From Microbacteriaceae bacterium (lineage in GTDB: Bacteria > Actinomycetota > Actinomycetes > Actinomycetales > Microbacteriaceae), in NCBI GenBank assembly GCA_026785785.1, contig JAJAZI010000137.1:1-12641 (forward strand): a stretch of DNA of 12,641 bases. The letters run 5' to 3'. How positions within the stretch are numbered: the first letter of the stretch is position 1; each line of letters starts with the position of its first letter. Below, one piece after another: positions 1 to 8,440 of this stretch. The notes under the pieces are model-generated. The model saw only the letters and a program-made list of their open reading frames with translations, did not search any database and was not told where the DNA came from. The translations under genes were made by a program, and so were the position numbers.

Positions 1-100
1 CTCCTGCACTTCACCCGCTAGAAACGGGATCCACGCACGAGGTTTTTGGCATTTGACATTGTGCACGCTGTTGAGTTCTCAAGGATCGGACGCTCCTGCA
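1..100 (-). promoter_or_regulatory. rRNA operon leader (pre-16S), boxA-like antitermination region
   Basis: Read on the minus strand, positions 84-61 (CTTGAGAACTCAACAGCGTG, then CAC) closely resemble the leader of actinobacterial rRNA operons. In the mycobacterial rrn leader, as I remember it, a very similar TTTGAGAACTCAATAGTGTG stretch carries the boxA element of the Nus-dependent antitermination site, ahead of the 16S gene. The A/T-richer stretch at 60-41 (GTCAAATGCCAAAAACC) fits the same leader. Positions 28-14 on the minus strand can form a short CCCGTT/AGCGGG hairpin. I infer that a 16S-23S-5S operon begins just left of the window, transcribed leftward. A similar element could also lie ahead of a 23S gene, so the exact position within the operon is not certain. 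Confidence 0.65.
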
Positions 101-397
101 CCACACCCTCACAGGGCAGCCTCAGGGCAACTTCACGATCGTACGACCTGAACTTCGTCGTCCTTACCACCGGAGGCGGTGAGGAGACTATCTATTCAGG
201 TGAATTACTATCCTATGCTTCGAAGCCGGGTCCTTGCTACCAAGGACTACATCGAAACCGGAGTTTGTGCCTCTTGAGGCCGTTCAGCACTGCGGCTGGG
301 CGAACCTTTGGGGCGACAAGAGGAAACACTACGTGGCACTCGGGGGCTGAGCAAATCACGGTGCCCGCCCGGGCGTGTCGCCCGCGTCGGCGGCCGC
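101..397. other. Intergenic region between rRNA leader and F420 uptake operon; no gene recognised
   Basis: No open frame here has actinobacterial codon bias or a recognisable product, and base composition is less GC-rich than in the flanking genes. It contains several small inverted repeats: 172-185 (CACCG/CGGTG around GAGG), 230-247 (a perfect 7-bp stem GTCCTTG/CAAGGAC with a 4-base loop), 269-280 (GCCTC/GAGGC) and 370-384 (CGGGCG/CGCCCG around TGT). The region most probably holds the leftward rRNA promoters. On the minus strand, TAGGAT (215-210), TAGTCT (190-185) and TACGAT (143-138) resemble -10 boxes, but none has a convincing -35 at the right distance, so I do not assign a promoter. I see no tRNA cloverleaf. 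Confidence 0.5.
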
Positions 398-403
398 TAA
401 ACT
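374..403 (+). promoter_or_regulatory. Possible promoter of the F420 uptake operon
   Basis: TAAACT at 398-403 fits the actinobacterial -10 pattern TANNNT. A weak -35-like GTGTCG at 375-380 lies 17 bases upstream. Transcription would start near 410 and leave a leader of about 110 bases before the ATG at 519. The -35 matches only half of TTGACA and overlaps a GC-rich inverted repeat (370-384), so this remains a guess based on spacing and the TANNNT match. Confidence 0.3.
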
Positions 404-409
404 GGGCGT

Positions 410-518
410 GTTAGGCCCCCGCACCGGATGTGGTGCGGTGCGTCGGTCCCGGATTTGGGGCGGCAGGTCTCCCCGCGAGTCAGCTCGCGCTCCTATTGCC
501 GACCGACCGAGAGACGCC
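410..518 (+). promoter_or_regulatory. Structured 5' leader of the F420 uptake operon, possible RNA regulator
   Basis: The stretch before the first gene can fold compactly. A first hairpin has a perfect 7-bp stem, 419-425 (CCGCACC) with 432-438 (GGTGCGG), around GGATGT. A long-range helix pairs 442-448 (GTCGGTC) with 501-507 (GACCGAC). Inside it lies a perfect 6-bp hairpin, 474-479 (CGCGAG) with 484-489 (CTCGCG), around TCAG; a competing GGGG/CCCC pairing (457-460 with 471-474) is also possible. The closing helix ends one base before the Shine-Dalgarno-like GAGAG at 509-513, a layout in which folding could control translation. I see no FMN, TPP or cobalamin riboswitch signature. GC-rich DNA forms such stems by chance, so function is an inference. 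Confidence 0.35.
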
Positions 519-1541
519 ATGACAAACCCCGCGCGCACCCGCTGCCCCCTCGCCCGCCGCATCCGCCCTCGCATCCGTCCGCTGATCGGCCTGGCCGCAG
601 CGGGCCTTCTCGCCCTCACCGGCTGTTCCGCGACGTCGGCTGGGGCCGAGAACGAGACCGCTCCCGCCGAGGCGGTAATCGACAACTGCGGTACCGAGGT
701 CGACACGACGGCCGCCCCCGAGCGCATCGTGACTATCAAGTCGACGTCTACTGAACTGCTCATCGCGCTGGGGCTCGCCGACCGCGTGGTCGGATCTGCC
801 TTCCAGGACGGCCCCGTGCCGGAGGAGTGGGCCTCGGCCGCGGCAGACATACCCGTCATCTCCGATTTCGCACCGAACCAGGAGGCCGTTCTCGAGCTCG
901 AGCCCGACTTCGTCTTCGCGGGCTGGGAGTCGATGCTCACCGCGGAGGCCGCCGGCGACCGCGAATCGCTCGCCGGGCTTGGCGTCGGCAGCTACGTGGC
1001 ACCGTCCGCGTGCAAGGAGGCCGACTACCAGCCCGAGAAGCTCACCTTCGACGGGGTCTTCGCCGACATCGCCGAAGCCGGCCGGGTGTTCCACGCGGAG
1101 GAGGCGGCCGCCGACTTGGTCGCCGATCAGCGCGCGGCCCTCGAAGCGATCGGGTCCGACGACCGGGGCCTGAGCGCGCTCTGGTATTCCTCAGGCACCG
1201 ACACACCCTATGTCGGCGCCGGCATCGGGGCACCGCAGATGATGATGGAGCGCCTCGGACTGACGAACATCGCCGCCGATGTCGCCGACACGTGGAGCCC
1301 GCTGGGCTGGGAGGCCGTCATCGACGCCGACCCCGACGTGATCGTGCTCGTGGATGCCTCGTGGAACACGGCCGCGAGCAAGATCGAGCTGCTCGAGTCG
1401 AATCCCGCCACGGCCGCCCTCGGCGCGGTGCAGTCCTCGCGCTACCTGGTGGTCCCGTTCGCGGCGGGTGAGGCGGGTGTGCGCAACGTGTCGGCCACGG
1501 CGGATCTCGCGCAGCAGCTGGCGGCCGTCGATGTCGAGTAG
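519..1541 (+). CDS. Putative F420-0 ABC transporter substrate-binding lipoprotein
   Basis: A 340-residue solute-binding protein that would be anchored outside the membrane and deliver its ligand to the permease/ATPase encoded next. The N-terminus is arginine-rich, followed by a hydrophobic segment and the lipobox LTGC with the acylated cysteine at residue 36. The body is of the FecB/BtuF type: PERIVTIKSTSTELLIALGL near residue 70 and a repeated alpha/beta lobe layout. It matches, from memory, the actinobacterial family named proposed F420-0 periplasmic binding protein (TIGR03868), including the stretches YSSGTDTPYVGAGIGAPQMM and LVDASWNTA. Two further cysteines (57 and 165) could form a disulfide. 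The ATG at 519 is chosen because it gives a proper lipoprotein signal and has GAGAG five bases upstream. An in-frame GTG at 375 would add 48 residues encoded by leader stems. The ligand is inferred; FO is an alternative. Confidence 0.85.
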   Translation: MTNPARTRCPLARRIRPRIRPLIGLAAAGLLALTGCSATSAGAENETAPAEAVIDNCGTEVDTTAAPERIVTIKSTSTELLIALGLADRVVGSAFQDGPVPEEWASAAADIPVISDFAPNQEAVLELEPDFVFAGWESMLTAEAAGDRESLAGLGVGSYVAPSACKEADYQPEKLTFDGVFADIAEAGRVFHAEEAAADLVADQRAALEAIGSDDRGLSALWYSSGTDTPYVGAGIGAPQMMMERLGLTNIAADVADTWSPLGWEAVIDADPDVIVLVDASWNTAASKIELLESNPATAALGAVQSSRYLVVPFAAGEAGVRNVSATADLAQQLAAVDVE

Positions 1542-1547
1542 CTGAGC

Positions 1548-2563
1548 GTGCGCACGGCACGCCCGCCGCGCATCCTCGTTGCCTCGATCACACTCGCGGC
1601 GGCGCTTGTCGCCTCGATCGCCGCCGCGGTGACGATCGGGCCCGCCGACATCCGGTTCGATGAGGTCTGGGCCTCGATCGGCAGCCACCTCGGCCTCGGG
1701 GTCACTCCGCTGTCGCCGCTGCGCGACGGGATCGTCTGGGAACTGCGACTGCCGCGGGTGTTCACGGCCGCGGCCGTCGGCGCCGGCCTCGCGATCTCGG
1801 GCGCGGTCATGCAGGCCATCACCCGCAACCCGCTCGCCGACCCCTATCTGCTGGGGCTCTCCTCCGGGGCGTCGCTCGGCGCCGTCGCGGTGCTCGTGCT
1901 CGGCGTCTCGGTGCTGCTGCCCGCCGCGGCATTCCTCGGCGCGCTCGTCGCCCTCGCGGCGACCCTGCTGATCGCCGGCTCCGGCTCCGCACTCACCCCG
2001 AGCCGGATGATCCTCGCCGGAATCGCGGTCTCGAGCCTCGGTGCCGCGCTCACGAGCTTCGTCATCTTCTGGACGGCGACGGGCGACTCCTATCGCGAGA
2101 TCATCTCCTGGCTGCTCGGCTCCCTCGCCGGCGCACGCTGGCCCGCTGTCGCCATCGCCGTCGCCGCGGTCGTCGTGATCGGCATCCCGCTCATGATTGG
2201 CGGGAGGGTACTGGATGCCTTCGCCTTTGGCGACACCTCGGCTGCCGCGCTCGGGGTCAGCGTCGCCCGCACACGATGGGTCATGCTCGTTGGTACGGCG
2301 CTCCTGACCGGCGGGATGGTCTCGGTGAGCGGATCCATCGGCTTCGTCGGCCTCATCCTCCCCCACGCCGTGCGCCTCATCGTCGGCGCTCAACACCGGG
2401 CGCTGCTGCCGCTTGCCGCGCTGTCGGGCGCCATCTTCCTGATCTGGTGCGACACCGCGGCCCGTGCCCTGTTCGATCCGCGGGAGCTCCCCGTCGGAAT
2501 CGTCACGGCGGTCATCGGCGCCCCCGTTTTCGTGCTGCTCCTCATGCGCTCACGGAGGTTCGC

Positions 2564-2567
<4 letters not shown>
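1548..2567 (+). CDS. Putative F420-0 ABC transporter permease, FecCD/BtuC family
   Basis: Encodes a 339-residue polytopic membrane protein, close to the usual FecCD permease length, with about nine or ten hydrophobic segments from residue 8 to the C-terminus. The family hallmark ITRNPLADPYLLGLSSGAS starts near residue 91 (the Asn is residue 94), and the usual GFVGLILPHAVRL segment follows near residue 265. This protein would form the membrane channel of the importer as a dimer. It starts with GTG six bases after the binding-protein stop; the ribosome-binding site is weak, suggesting coupling to the upstream gene. Its context matches the proposed F420-0 permease family (TIGR03869 as I recall). 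By fold alone it could be a siderophore or cobalamin permease; the neighbouring cofD and the specific binding protein favour a deazaflavin substrate. Confidence 0.85.
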
Positions 2568-3375
<808 letters not shown>

Positions 3376-3379
<4 letters not shown>

Positions 3380-4368
3380 CAGCGATCACCGTGCTGGCCG
3401 GAGGCGTCGGCGGCGCCCGATTCACCCGCGGACTCCGCGAGCACCTCGCGGGCACCGACGCGGTCATCACCGTGATCGCCAACACCGGCGACGACATGTG
3501 GCTCACGGGGCTGCGCGTGTGTCCCGACCTCGACTCGATCATGTACACGCTGGGCGGAGCGAATGACGACGTCCGCGGCTGGGGCCGCGTCGGCGAGTCG
3601 GAACGGGTCAGCGCCGAACTCGACGCCTACGGCATCGGCTGGCCCTGGTTCACCCTCGGCGACCTCGACCTCGGAACGCACATCACGAGATCGGCGCTGT
3701 TGCGCGACGGCCTCACCCTCACCGAGGCGACGGAGCGGCTATGCGCCCGCTGGAATCTCGGCGTGCGCCTGCTTCCCGTCACCGACGACGAGGTCGAGAC
3801 GAACGTGGAGATCATCGACCCGACCGACGGTGCCCGCCGCGTCATCCACTTCGAGGAGTGGTGGGTGCGCCATCGCGCCGCCGTTCCCGCCCGGCGATTC
3901 GTGCAGCGCGGGATCGAGCGCGCCCACGCGACGGATGCGGCGGTGGAGGCCATCGGGTCCGCCGACGTCGTGCTCGTCGCGCCCTCCAACCCCGTGGTGT
4001 CGATCGGCACGCTCGTCGCGATCCCGGGCATCGCCGGGGCCCTGGCCGCCACCGCGGCCCCGGTCGTCGGCGTCTCGCCGATCATCGAGGGGCGAGCGGT
4101 GCGCGGCATGGCCGACGCCTGCCTCGCCGCGATCGGCGTGGATGCGACCGCGGGGGCCGTCGCGCGCCACTACGGTTCCCGCCGCTCCGGCGGCCTCCTC
4201 GACGGGTGGCTCGTCGACGAAACGGATACCGCCGCGCTGCCCGGGATCGAGGGCGCGGGCATCCTCGCCGCGGCAGCGCCCCTGTGGATGAACGACCTCC
4301 CGAGCTCGGCGCGGCTGGCCGGCGACGCCCTTCTGCTCGCCAATCGGATCGGCGCACGGATCGCCTGA
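3376..4368 (+). CDS. cofD: 2-phospho-L-lactate / enolpyruvyl transferase CofD (FbiA)
   Basis: Encodes the 330-residue cytoplasmic transferase that moves the phospholactyl or enolpyruvyl-phosphate group from its guanosine-diphosphate carrier onto FO, giving F420-0 or dehydro-F420-0. The length matches mycobacterial FbiA (about 331). Family stretches seen are LAGGVGGARF (residues 7-16), NTGDD (36-40, containing the conserved aspartates), GLRVCPDLDSIMYTLGG, GDLDLGTHI, the FEEWWVR motif, APSNPVVSIGT and SPIIEG. It starts at ATG 3376, overlapping the ATPase stop by 4 bp, with AGAGGA (3363-3368) upstream, so it is co-translated with the transporter. That is direct physical linkage of an uptake system with an F420 biosynthetic step. 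It converges with cofC. Confidence 0.95.
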
Positions 4369-4386
4369 CCGGGTGCGCTACACCGG
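4369..4386. terminator. Small hairpin at the convergent cofD/cofC ends
   Basis: CCGGGTG (4369-4375) pairs with CACCGG (4381-4386), leaving one bulged G and a five-base loop. It lies in the 9-bp gap and across the cofC stop. It could mark the ends of both transcripts, but neither side has a run of U, so it is at best a weak intrinsic or protection element. No other terminator is visible between the two operons. Confidence 0.25.
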
Positions 4387-4995
4387 ATGCTCCGCCCGCG
4401 TCGACACCACGCTTGCCGTGGCCTCGCCGATGCCCAGGGTCAGCGCCGTCGCGAGGTCGGTGACGGTGTCGACGTCCCAGCGCAGCGCCGACCCGACGGG
4501 GATCGCGAGGACGGCGTGGCCCGCCGCCTCGTGCCGCTCCCGCGAGCCGGGCCCGAACCGCGGTTCGAGTGCGGCCCCGTTCGAGGAGGCGATGAGGGTC
4601 GTTCCGACACCGCTGTGGTCGGCCACCATCGACAGCTCGAACAGTTCGGCGAGGACCAGGGCGCCGTCGAGGTCGGCGGTGTCGAGTGCGGGGAGGTCTC
4701 CCGTGAGCACCGCGACGCCGCCGGTGCGCGCGGCGCGGATCCCCGCCGTCGCCGCCGCGTTGAGCCCAGTGCCGGGGTCGGTCACGATCCACGCCCCCAG
4801 CGCCGTTGCCCGCTCCACGACCCGCGCATCCGGGGTGACGACGATGACCTCGTCGACCAGTGCGCTGTTCCGCGCGGCGACGATGGTGTCGGTCGCGAAG
4901 GCGAGCGCGAGATCGGCGACATCCGCAAGGTCCGGGCGCAGCCGGCTCTTCGCCTCGTCGAGACGCTTGACCGGGATCACGATCGTCCAGTTCAC
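4378..4995 (-). CDS. cofC: 2-phospho-L-lactate / PEP guanylyltransferase CofC (FbiD)
   Basis: A 205-residue nucleotidyltransferase that uses GTP to activate a three-carbon phospho-acid (phosphoenolpyruvate in mycobacterial FbiD, 2-phospholactate or 3-phosphoglycerate in others) for transfer by CofD. It opens with the nucleotide-binding stretch TIVIPVKRLDEAKSRL (residues 4-19) and carries DPGTGLNAA near 73, GDLPAL (99-104), RFGPGS (146-151) and DVDT (174-177), all typical of the family. Which acid is used cannot be read from the sequence by eye. The start chosen is GTG 4995, which overlaps the transglutaminase stop by 4 bp (GTGA). An earlier in-frame GTG at 5028 would add 11 residues. It is the last gene of the moxR operon and convergent with cofD. 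Confidence 0.92.
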   Translation of the reverse strand: MNWTIVIPVKRLDEAKSRLRPDLADVADLALAFATDTIVAARNSALVDEVIVVTPDARVVERATALGAWIVTDPGTGLNAAATAGIRAARTGGVAVLTGDLPALDTADLDGALVLAELFELSMVADHSGVGTTLIASSNGAALEPRFGPGSRERHEAAGHAVLAIPVGSALRWDVDTVTDLATALTLGIGEATASVVSTRAEHPV

Positions 4996-7172
4996 GACGG
5001 CCGCCCCGGGCGCGCCCCGCGTCGCCACAGCGACGCCGGGGAGAAGCGCGCGAGGAAACGCGCCCGGGTGCTCGCGCCGGCCCGAACCTCGATGCGGAAG
5101 CCATCGAGCTCGCTCACGAGAGAGGCGGGATCGGTGATCGTCGCGCGGGCATACCCCTCGTGCTCGACGGCGGAGAGCAGGCGGGCCAGGGCCGCGCCCG
5201 AGGCGCCGATCGCCGCCGCGTTCTCGCGCGGAGTCTCGGTGATGGCGACGGGAAGCCGGAAGTCGACCGCGATCCGCAGCACCTCATCCCAGGCGTCGAT
5301 CACCGTCGCCTCGCCCGCCCGCAGACGCCGCGCGAGCAGCGTCCGCTGCAGCACGCGAACGGATGCGGGCAGCAGCGCGAGTGCGGCGACGACGAGCAGC
5401 GCGAGGAGAAGTCGCGGGAGCGCGGTCTGGGTCGCGGAGGAGGCGAGAGCCTCGCTGTCGTCGACCGCCGGATCAGCGCCGTCGAGAGGCGCCGACGGGC
5501 TCGGGGCTGGCGCGTCGGGTGCCGCCGCTGAGGGAACGGGCGCCGGCACACCCACGACGCTCACGTCGGCATAGTCCCCGAGCGAGCCGCGGCCCGGGGT
5601 CGGCTCGAACGGAACCCAGCCGATCCCCTCGAAGTACAGCTCGGGCCAGGCGTGCAGGTCGTGGGTGGTAACGGTGAAGCTGCCGTCTCCCTCGGCGGCG
5701 GCCGGTGTGCCCGGCAGGAATCCGACGACAACGCGGGCGGGGATGCCGAGGCTCCGCGCCATGACCGCCATCGCGGAGGAGAAGTGCACGCAGTAGCCGG
5801 AACGCCGATCGAGGAACGTCGCCAGGACGTTCATTCCGGTGCCGTCGTAGTCCCCCTCGACGGGCGCGTCCTCGGAGTAGGTGAACTGGCCCGACCGGAA
5901 GAACTCCTGCAGCACAATCGCCCTCTCGTAGTTCGTCGGCGTCGTCGCAGCGATGCCGGCCGCGGTCTCGGATATCACCGTCGGGAGGTCCTCCGGCAGC
6001 TCGAGGTACTGCTCGAAGTCGGTGGCGACGGCGGTGCCGGCCGCGAGCAGCTGCTCGGGCGTGGGCTGCACGATGAGGCTCTCGACCGTGTAGTCCTGCC
6101 CGCGCGCGGTGTCGTTCGGGCTCGAGACGGAGAAGCCGCCCGGCTCCCAGAACCAGTCCCTGACGACCCCCTCGATGCTCCGCGGCGGGTAGGGCACGGG
6201 AAGCCAGCGGCTTGAGAGGTTGCCGATGTCGATACTGGTGAACTCCTCCGCGGTCGGGACGGCGTCCGATAGCCCCGGCGGAGGCGCGAAGGCCGCGATC
6301 GAGTTGCCGCGATCGGGTTCCCGCTCGGTGGGAGCCCACCGGGCACCGGTGAAATTCTCGAGGCTGACGAGCCGCAGGTAGTGCGGTTCGCCCGACGCCG
6401 TGCTGTAGCTGAGAACCTCCCGTTCGGCGGAACGCCGCAGGTCGTCGCCGAGGCCGAGCACCGGATTCACCCCGGCCGACAGACCCGGCGACCCGGCAGC
6501 CGAGAACACAACCGCGGGGAGCACAAGGGGCAGGGCGAGGGCTCCAACGATCGCCGTGGCGCCGATGCCGAGGGCAAGTCCGGGCTGCCTCCTCTGCCCG
6601 CCCACCACCAGCAGCACGAGGAAGGCTGCGGCGCAGAGCGCGAACACGAACAGGTCGGTGACATCCCGCGCGGTGACGGCGGGGATGGAGAGCACCCCGA
6701 GCAGCGGGATTCCGGCGAGCGCCGGCCGCGCGAGGGCGATGGCGAGCACATCGCAGAGGAGGGCGATCGCGCCGACCCCGAGGCACAGCACGAACACGAT
6801 CGGCGCATCCGCGTTCGCCGGGACCGATTGCCCGGAGATGGAGGCGCCCGCCTCGCCGAACAGCGCACCGAAGGCCCCGATGGTGTCGAGGGTCGGGATG
6901 ACGGCGAGCAGCGCGGTGCCGGGCGCGAACAGCAGGGTCACGAGCCCGATGAGCGTCGCCGCCGCGGCGGCCAGCGGAACGAACCAGCGGCGGGAGAACG
7001 CCCGCGCGGTGGCCGCTGCCCCCAGCACCGCGGTCAGCACGAAGAACACCAGAAGCCACCAGGCCTGGTCGTCGAAGAGCACGTGCAGGCCCCCCGTCCC
7101 GACGGCAATCGCCAGCAGCAGCGCGAGGCTGACCTGCCACGCGACCGGAGAGTCCCTCTGTTCAGGGGCCAC
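4992..7172 (-). CDS. Membrane transglutaminase-like protein (DUF3488/TgpA type)
   Basis: Encodes about 726 residues. The N-terminal 250 residues form several membrane helices (DUF3488-type). A large extracytoplasmic part follows with a transglutaminase-like core, and one more helix lies near residues 585-605 before a cytoplasmic tail. The core shows Cys461 in RSGYCVHFSSAMAVMARSLG, His507 in HDLHAWPELYF and an acidic residue (Glu523) in WVPFEPTPG where many relatives have Asp. These proteins are thought to cleave or rearrange peptide bonds in the envelope; the substrate is unknown. GTG 7172 is chosen because it has AGGG eight bases upstream and overlaps the DUF58 gene by 11 bp; longer in-frame forms only translate DUF58 DNA. 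It is coupled downstream to cofC. Confidence 0.88.
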   Translation of the reverse strand: MAPEQRDSPVAWQVSLALLLAIAVGTGGLHVLFDDQAWWLLVFFVLTAVLGAAATARAFSRRWFVPLAAAAATLIGLVTLLFAPGTALLAVIPTLDTIGAFGALFGEAGASISGQSVPANADAPIVFVLCLGVGAIALLCDVLAIALARPALAGIPLLGVLSIPAVTARDVTDLFVFALCAAAFLVLLVVGGQRRQPGLALGIGATAIVGALALPLVLPAVVFSAAGSPGLSAGVNPVLGLGDDLRRSAEREVLSYSTASGEPHYLRLVSLENFTGARWAPTEREPDRGNSIAAFAPPPGLSDAVPTAEEFTSIDIGNLSSRWLPVPYPPRSIEGVVRDWFWEPGGFSVSSPNDTARGQDYTVESLIVQPTPEQLLAAGTAVATDFEQYLELPEDLPTVISETAAGIAATTPTNYERAIVLQEFFRSGQFTYSEDAPVEGDYDGTGMNVLATFLDRRSGYCVHFSSAMAVMARSLGIPARVVVGFLPGTPAAAEGDGSFTVTTHDLHAWPELYFEGIGWVPFEPTPGRGSLGDYADVSVVGVPAPVPSAAAPDAPAPSPSAPLDGADPAVDDSEALASSATQTALPRLLLALLVVAALALLPASVRVLQRTLLARRLRAGEATVIDAWDEVLRIAVDFRLPVAITETPRENAAAIGASGAALARLLSAVEHEGYARATITDPASLVSELDGFRIEVRAGASTRARFLARFSPASLWRRGARPGRPS

Positions 7173-8433
7173 GGCGAACACCCTGCAGATCGGCGACCGC
7201 TCGCCAGGCATCCTCGACCGAATCGCCGAGGGCGACCGGCACACACGTCCAGCCCGCCCGGCGCAGAGTCTCGAGCGCGAGGGAGTCGCGCCAGGTGACG
7301 ACGAACGCGACGGCAAGGTCGAAGTCGCTGCGCTGGGCGACGAGCCGCTCGATCGTCGGCGCGTCGGCATCCGACACGATCGCGAAGACCGACCCGTGGA
7401 TGCGGTCGGGCCTCGTGCTGGCGAGCGTGGACCCGACCGGGTACTCACCGGTAGCGCCGGCGAGTTCGAGGGTGGCGAGCGAACGGAGGAAGGGTTCCGT
7501 TGGCGACACCGGTGCGAGGTGCCGCTCGCCCGTCTCGACGAACTCGACCGCGAAACCGCCGCGCGCGAGGTGCAGGGCGATCGAGGCGGCGATAGATACC
7601 GCCAGCTCGAAGGACTCGCTCTGCGGCTCGTCTGTCCGCCGGCCGGGCTGGTGGTCGGCATACCCGGTGCTGCGGGTGTCGAGAATGATGCGCGCCTTGG
7701 CGTGGCTGCGCGGTTCCTCCTGCCGGACCATGAGCTCGCCGTGCCGGGCCGTCGCGCGCCAGTGCACCCTCCGCATCGCATCGCCGGTGCGGTACTCGCG
7801 GGTCGAGAGGTCGTCCTCGCCCCCGATCGAGCGGCGCACGAGCAGCGACGCCCCCTCGCTCGCGAAGATCGCGAGTCCCGTGTCGGGGAGCTCGCAGATC
7901 ACCGGGGCCACGACCAGCCAGTCCACTGTCCCGACCGCGACCTCCCCTTTCGCGAGGCCGAAGGGGTCGGCGAGGCGAACGCCGAGCGGGCCGATCGGGA
8001 ATTCTCCCCTGTGCGGCGGAATCAGCTCGTACCGCAGCCGGACGGTGGCGCCGCGGGACCCGCGGGAGGCGAGCGCCGGGAGCACCCGGGACTCGGTACC
8101 GCCGCTGGCCCACGGCCGGTTGTCACGCCACTCGACCTGCGGGGTCGGCTTCTGGCCCCCGCCCGCGATCGTGAGGTCGACGACGGCCGGCTGCCCGACT
8201 CCGACGGGCTCCGGTCGGAACGAGCGGGAGACGGTGAGCCCGACGCGCCGGAACCTCGCGAACGCAACCGCGAACGCTGGCAGTAGCAGGGTGAGGCACC
8301 CGAGGTAGAGCAGCTCTGGCCGGCCGCCGGCGTAGGCGCCGATGACGCTCGCGACTCCGACGACGGCGAGCGCGCCGCCCCGCGGCGTGAGCCGCGCGGA
8401 ACGAGAAAACCGGATCGGACCGAGTCGCGCCAT
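7162..8433 (-). CDS. DUF58 domain-containing membrane-associated protein
   Basis: A 423-residue protein with two hydrophobic segments near the N-terminus (about residues 18-60), then a cytoplasmic or peripheral region ending in the DUF58 module. The signature RRVHWRATARHGELMVRQEE is clear (Trp225), followed by a von Willebrand A-like fold region. DUF58 proteins are regular partners of MoxR ATPases and TgpA-like transglutaminases; their biochemical role is not established. The ATG at 8433 is preferred because TGAGG (8443-8439) lies five bases upstream, 7 bp after the moxR stop. A GTG at 8460 would add nine residues that overlap moxR. The gene overlaps the transglutaminase gene by 11 bp. Confidence 0.9.
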   Translation of the reverse strand: MARLGPIRFSRSARLTPRGGALAVVGVASVIGAYAGGRPELLYLGCLTLLLPAFAVAFARFRRVGLTVSRSFRPEPVGVGQPAVVDLTIAGGGQKPTPQVEWRDNRPWASGGTESRVLPALASRGSRGATVRLRYELIPPHRGEFPIGPLGVRLADPFGLAKGEVAVGTVDWLVVAPVICELPDTGLAIFASEGASLLVRRSIGGEDDLSTREYRTGDAMRRVHWRATARHGELMVRQEEPRSHAKARIILDTRSTGYADHQPGRRTDEPQSESFELAVSIAASIALHLARGGFAVEFVETGERHLAPVSPTEPFLRSLATLELAGATGEYPVGSTLASTRPDRIHGSVFAIVSDADAPTIERLVAQRSDFDLAVAFVVTWRDSLALETLRRAGWTCVPVALGDSVEDAWRAVADLQGVRRGP

Positions 8434-8440
8434 CACAGCC

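Noticed and set aside
1..101. Direct repeat CTCCTGCAC at 1-9 and 93-101
   Set aside because: Nine bases with no further similarity around them; too short to support as a functional repeat.
200..280. Possible tRNA or small RNA in the left intergenic region
   Set aside because: Hairpins are present but there is no T-loop, anticodon arm or acceptor pairing on either strand.
46..414. Open frame on the plus strand in the left intergenic region (about 122 codons)
   Set aside because: It runs through the rRNA leader signature, lacks G/C third-position bias and resembles no protein family I know.
375..518. In-frame N-terminal extension of the binding protein starting at GTG 375
   Set aside because: The 48 extra residues are encoded by the hairpin-rich leader, and the lipoprotein signal peptide begins properly only at ATG 519, which has its own ribosome-binding site.
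410..518. Known riboswitch (cobalamin, FMN or TPP) ahead of the uptake operon
   Set aside because: The GAGTCAG string at 477-483 recalls part of the cobalamin element, but the rest of its conserved core is absent. No FMN or TPP core sequences are present.
7173..7781. Longer N-terminus of the transglutaminase protein
   Set aside because: The upstream frame is an arginine- and serine-rich reading of the DUF58 gene in another frame. The hydrophobic N-terminus starts after GTG 7172.
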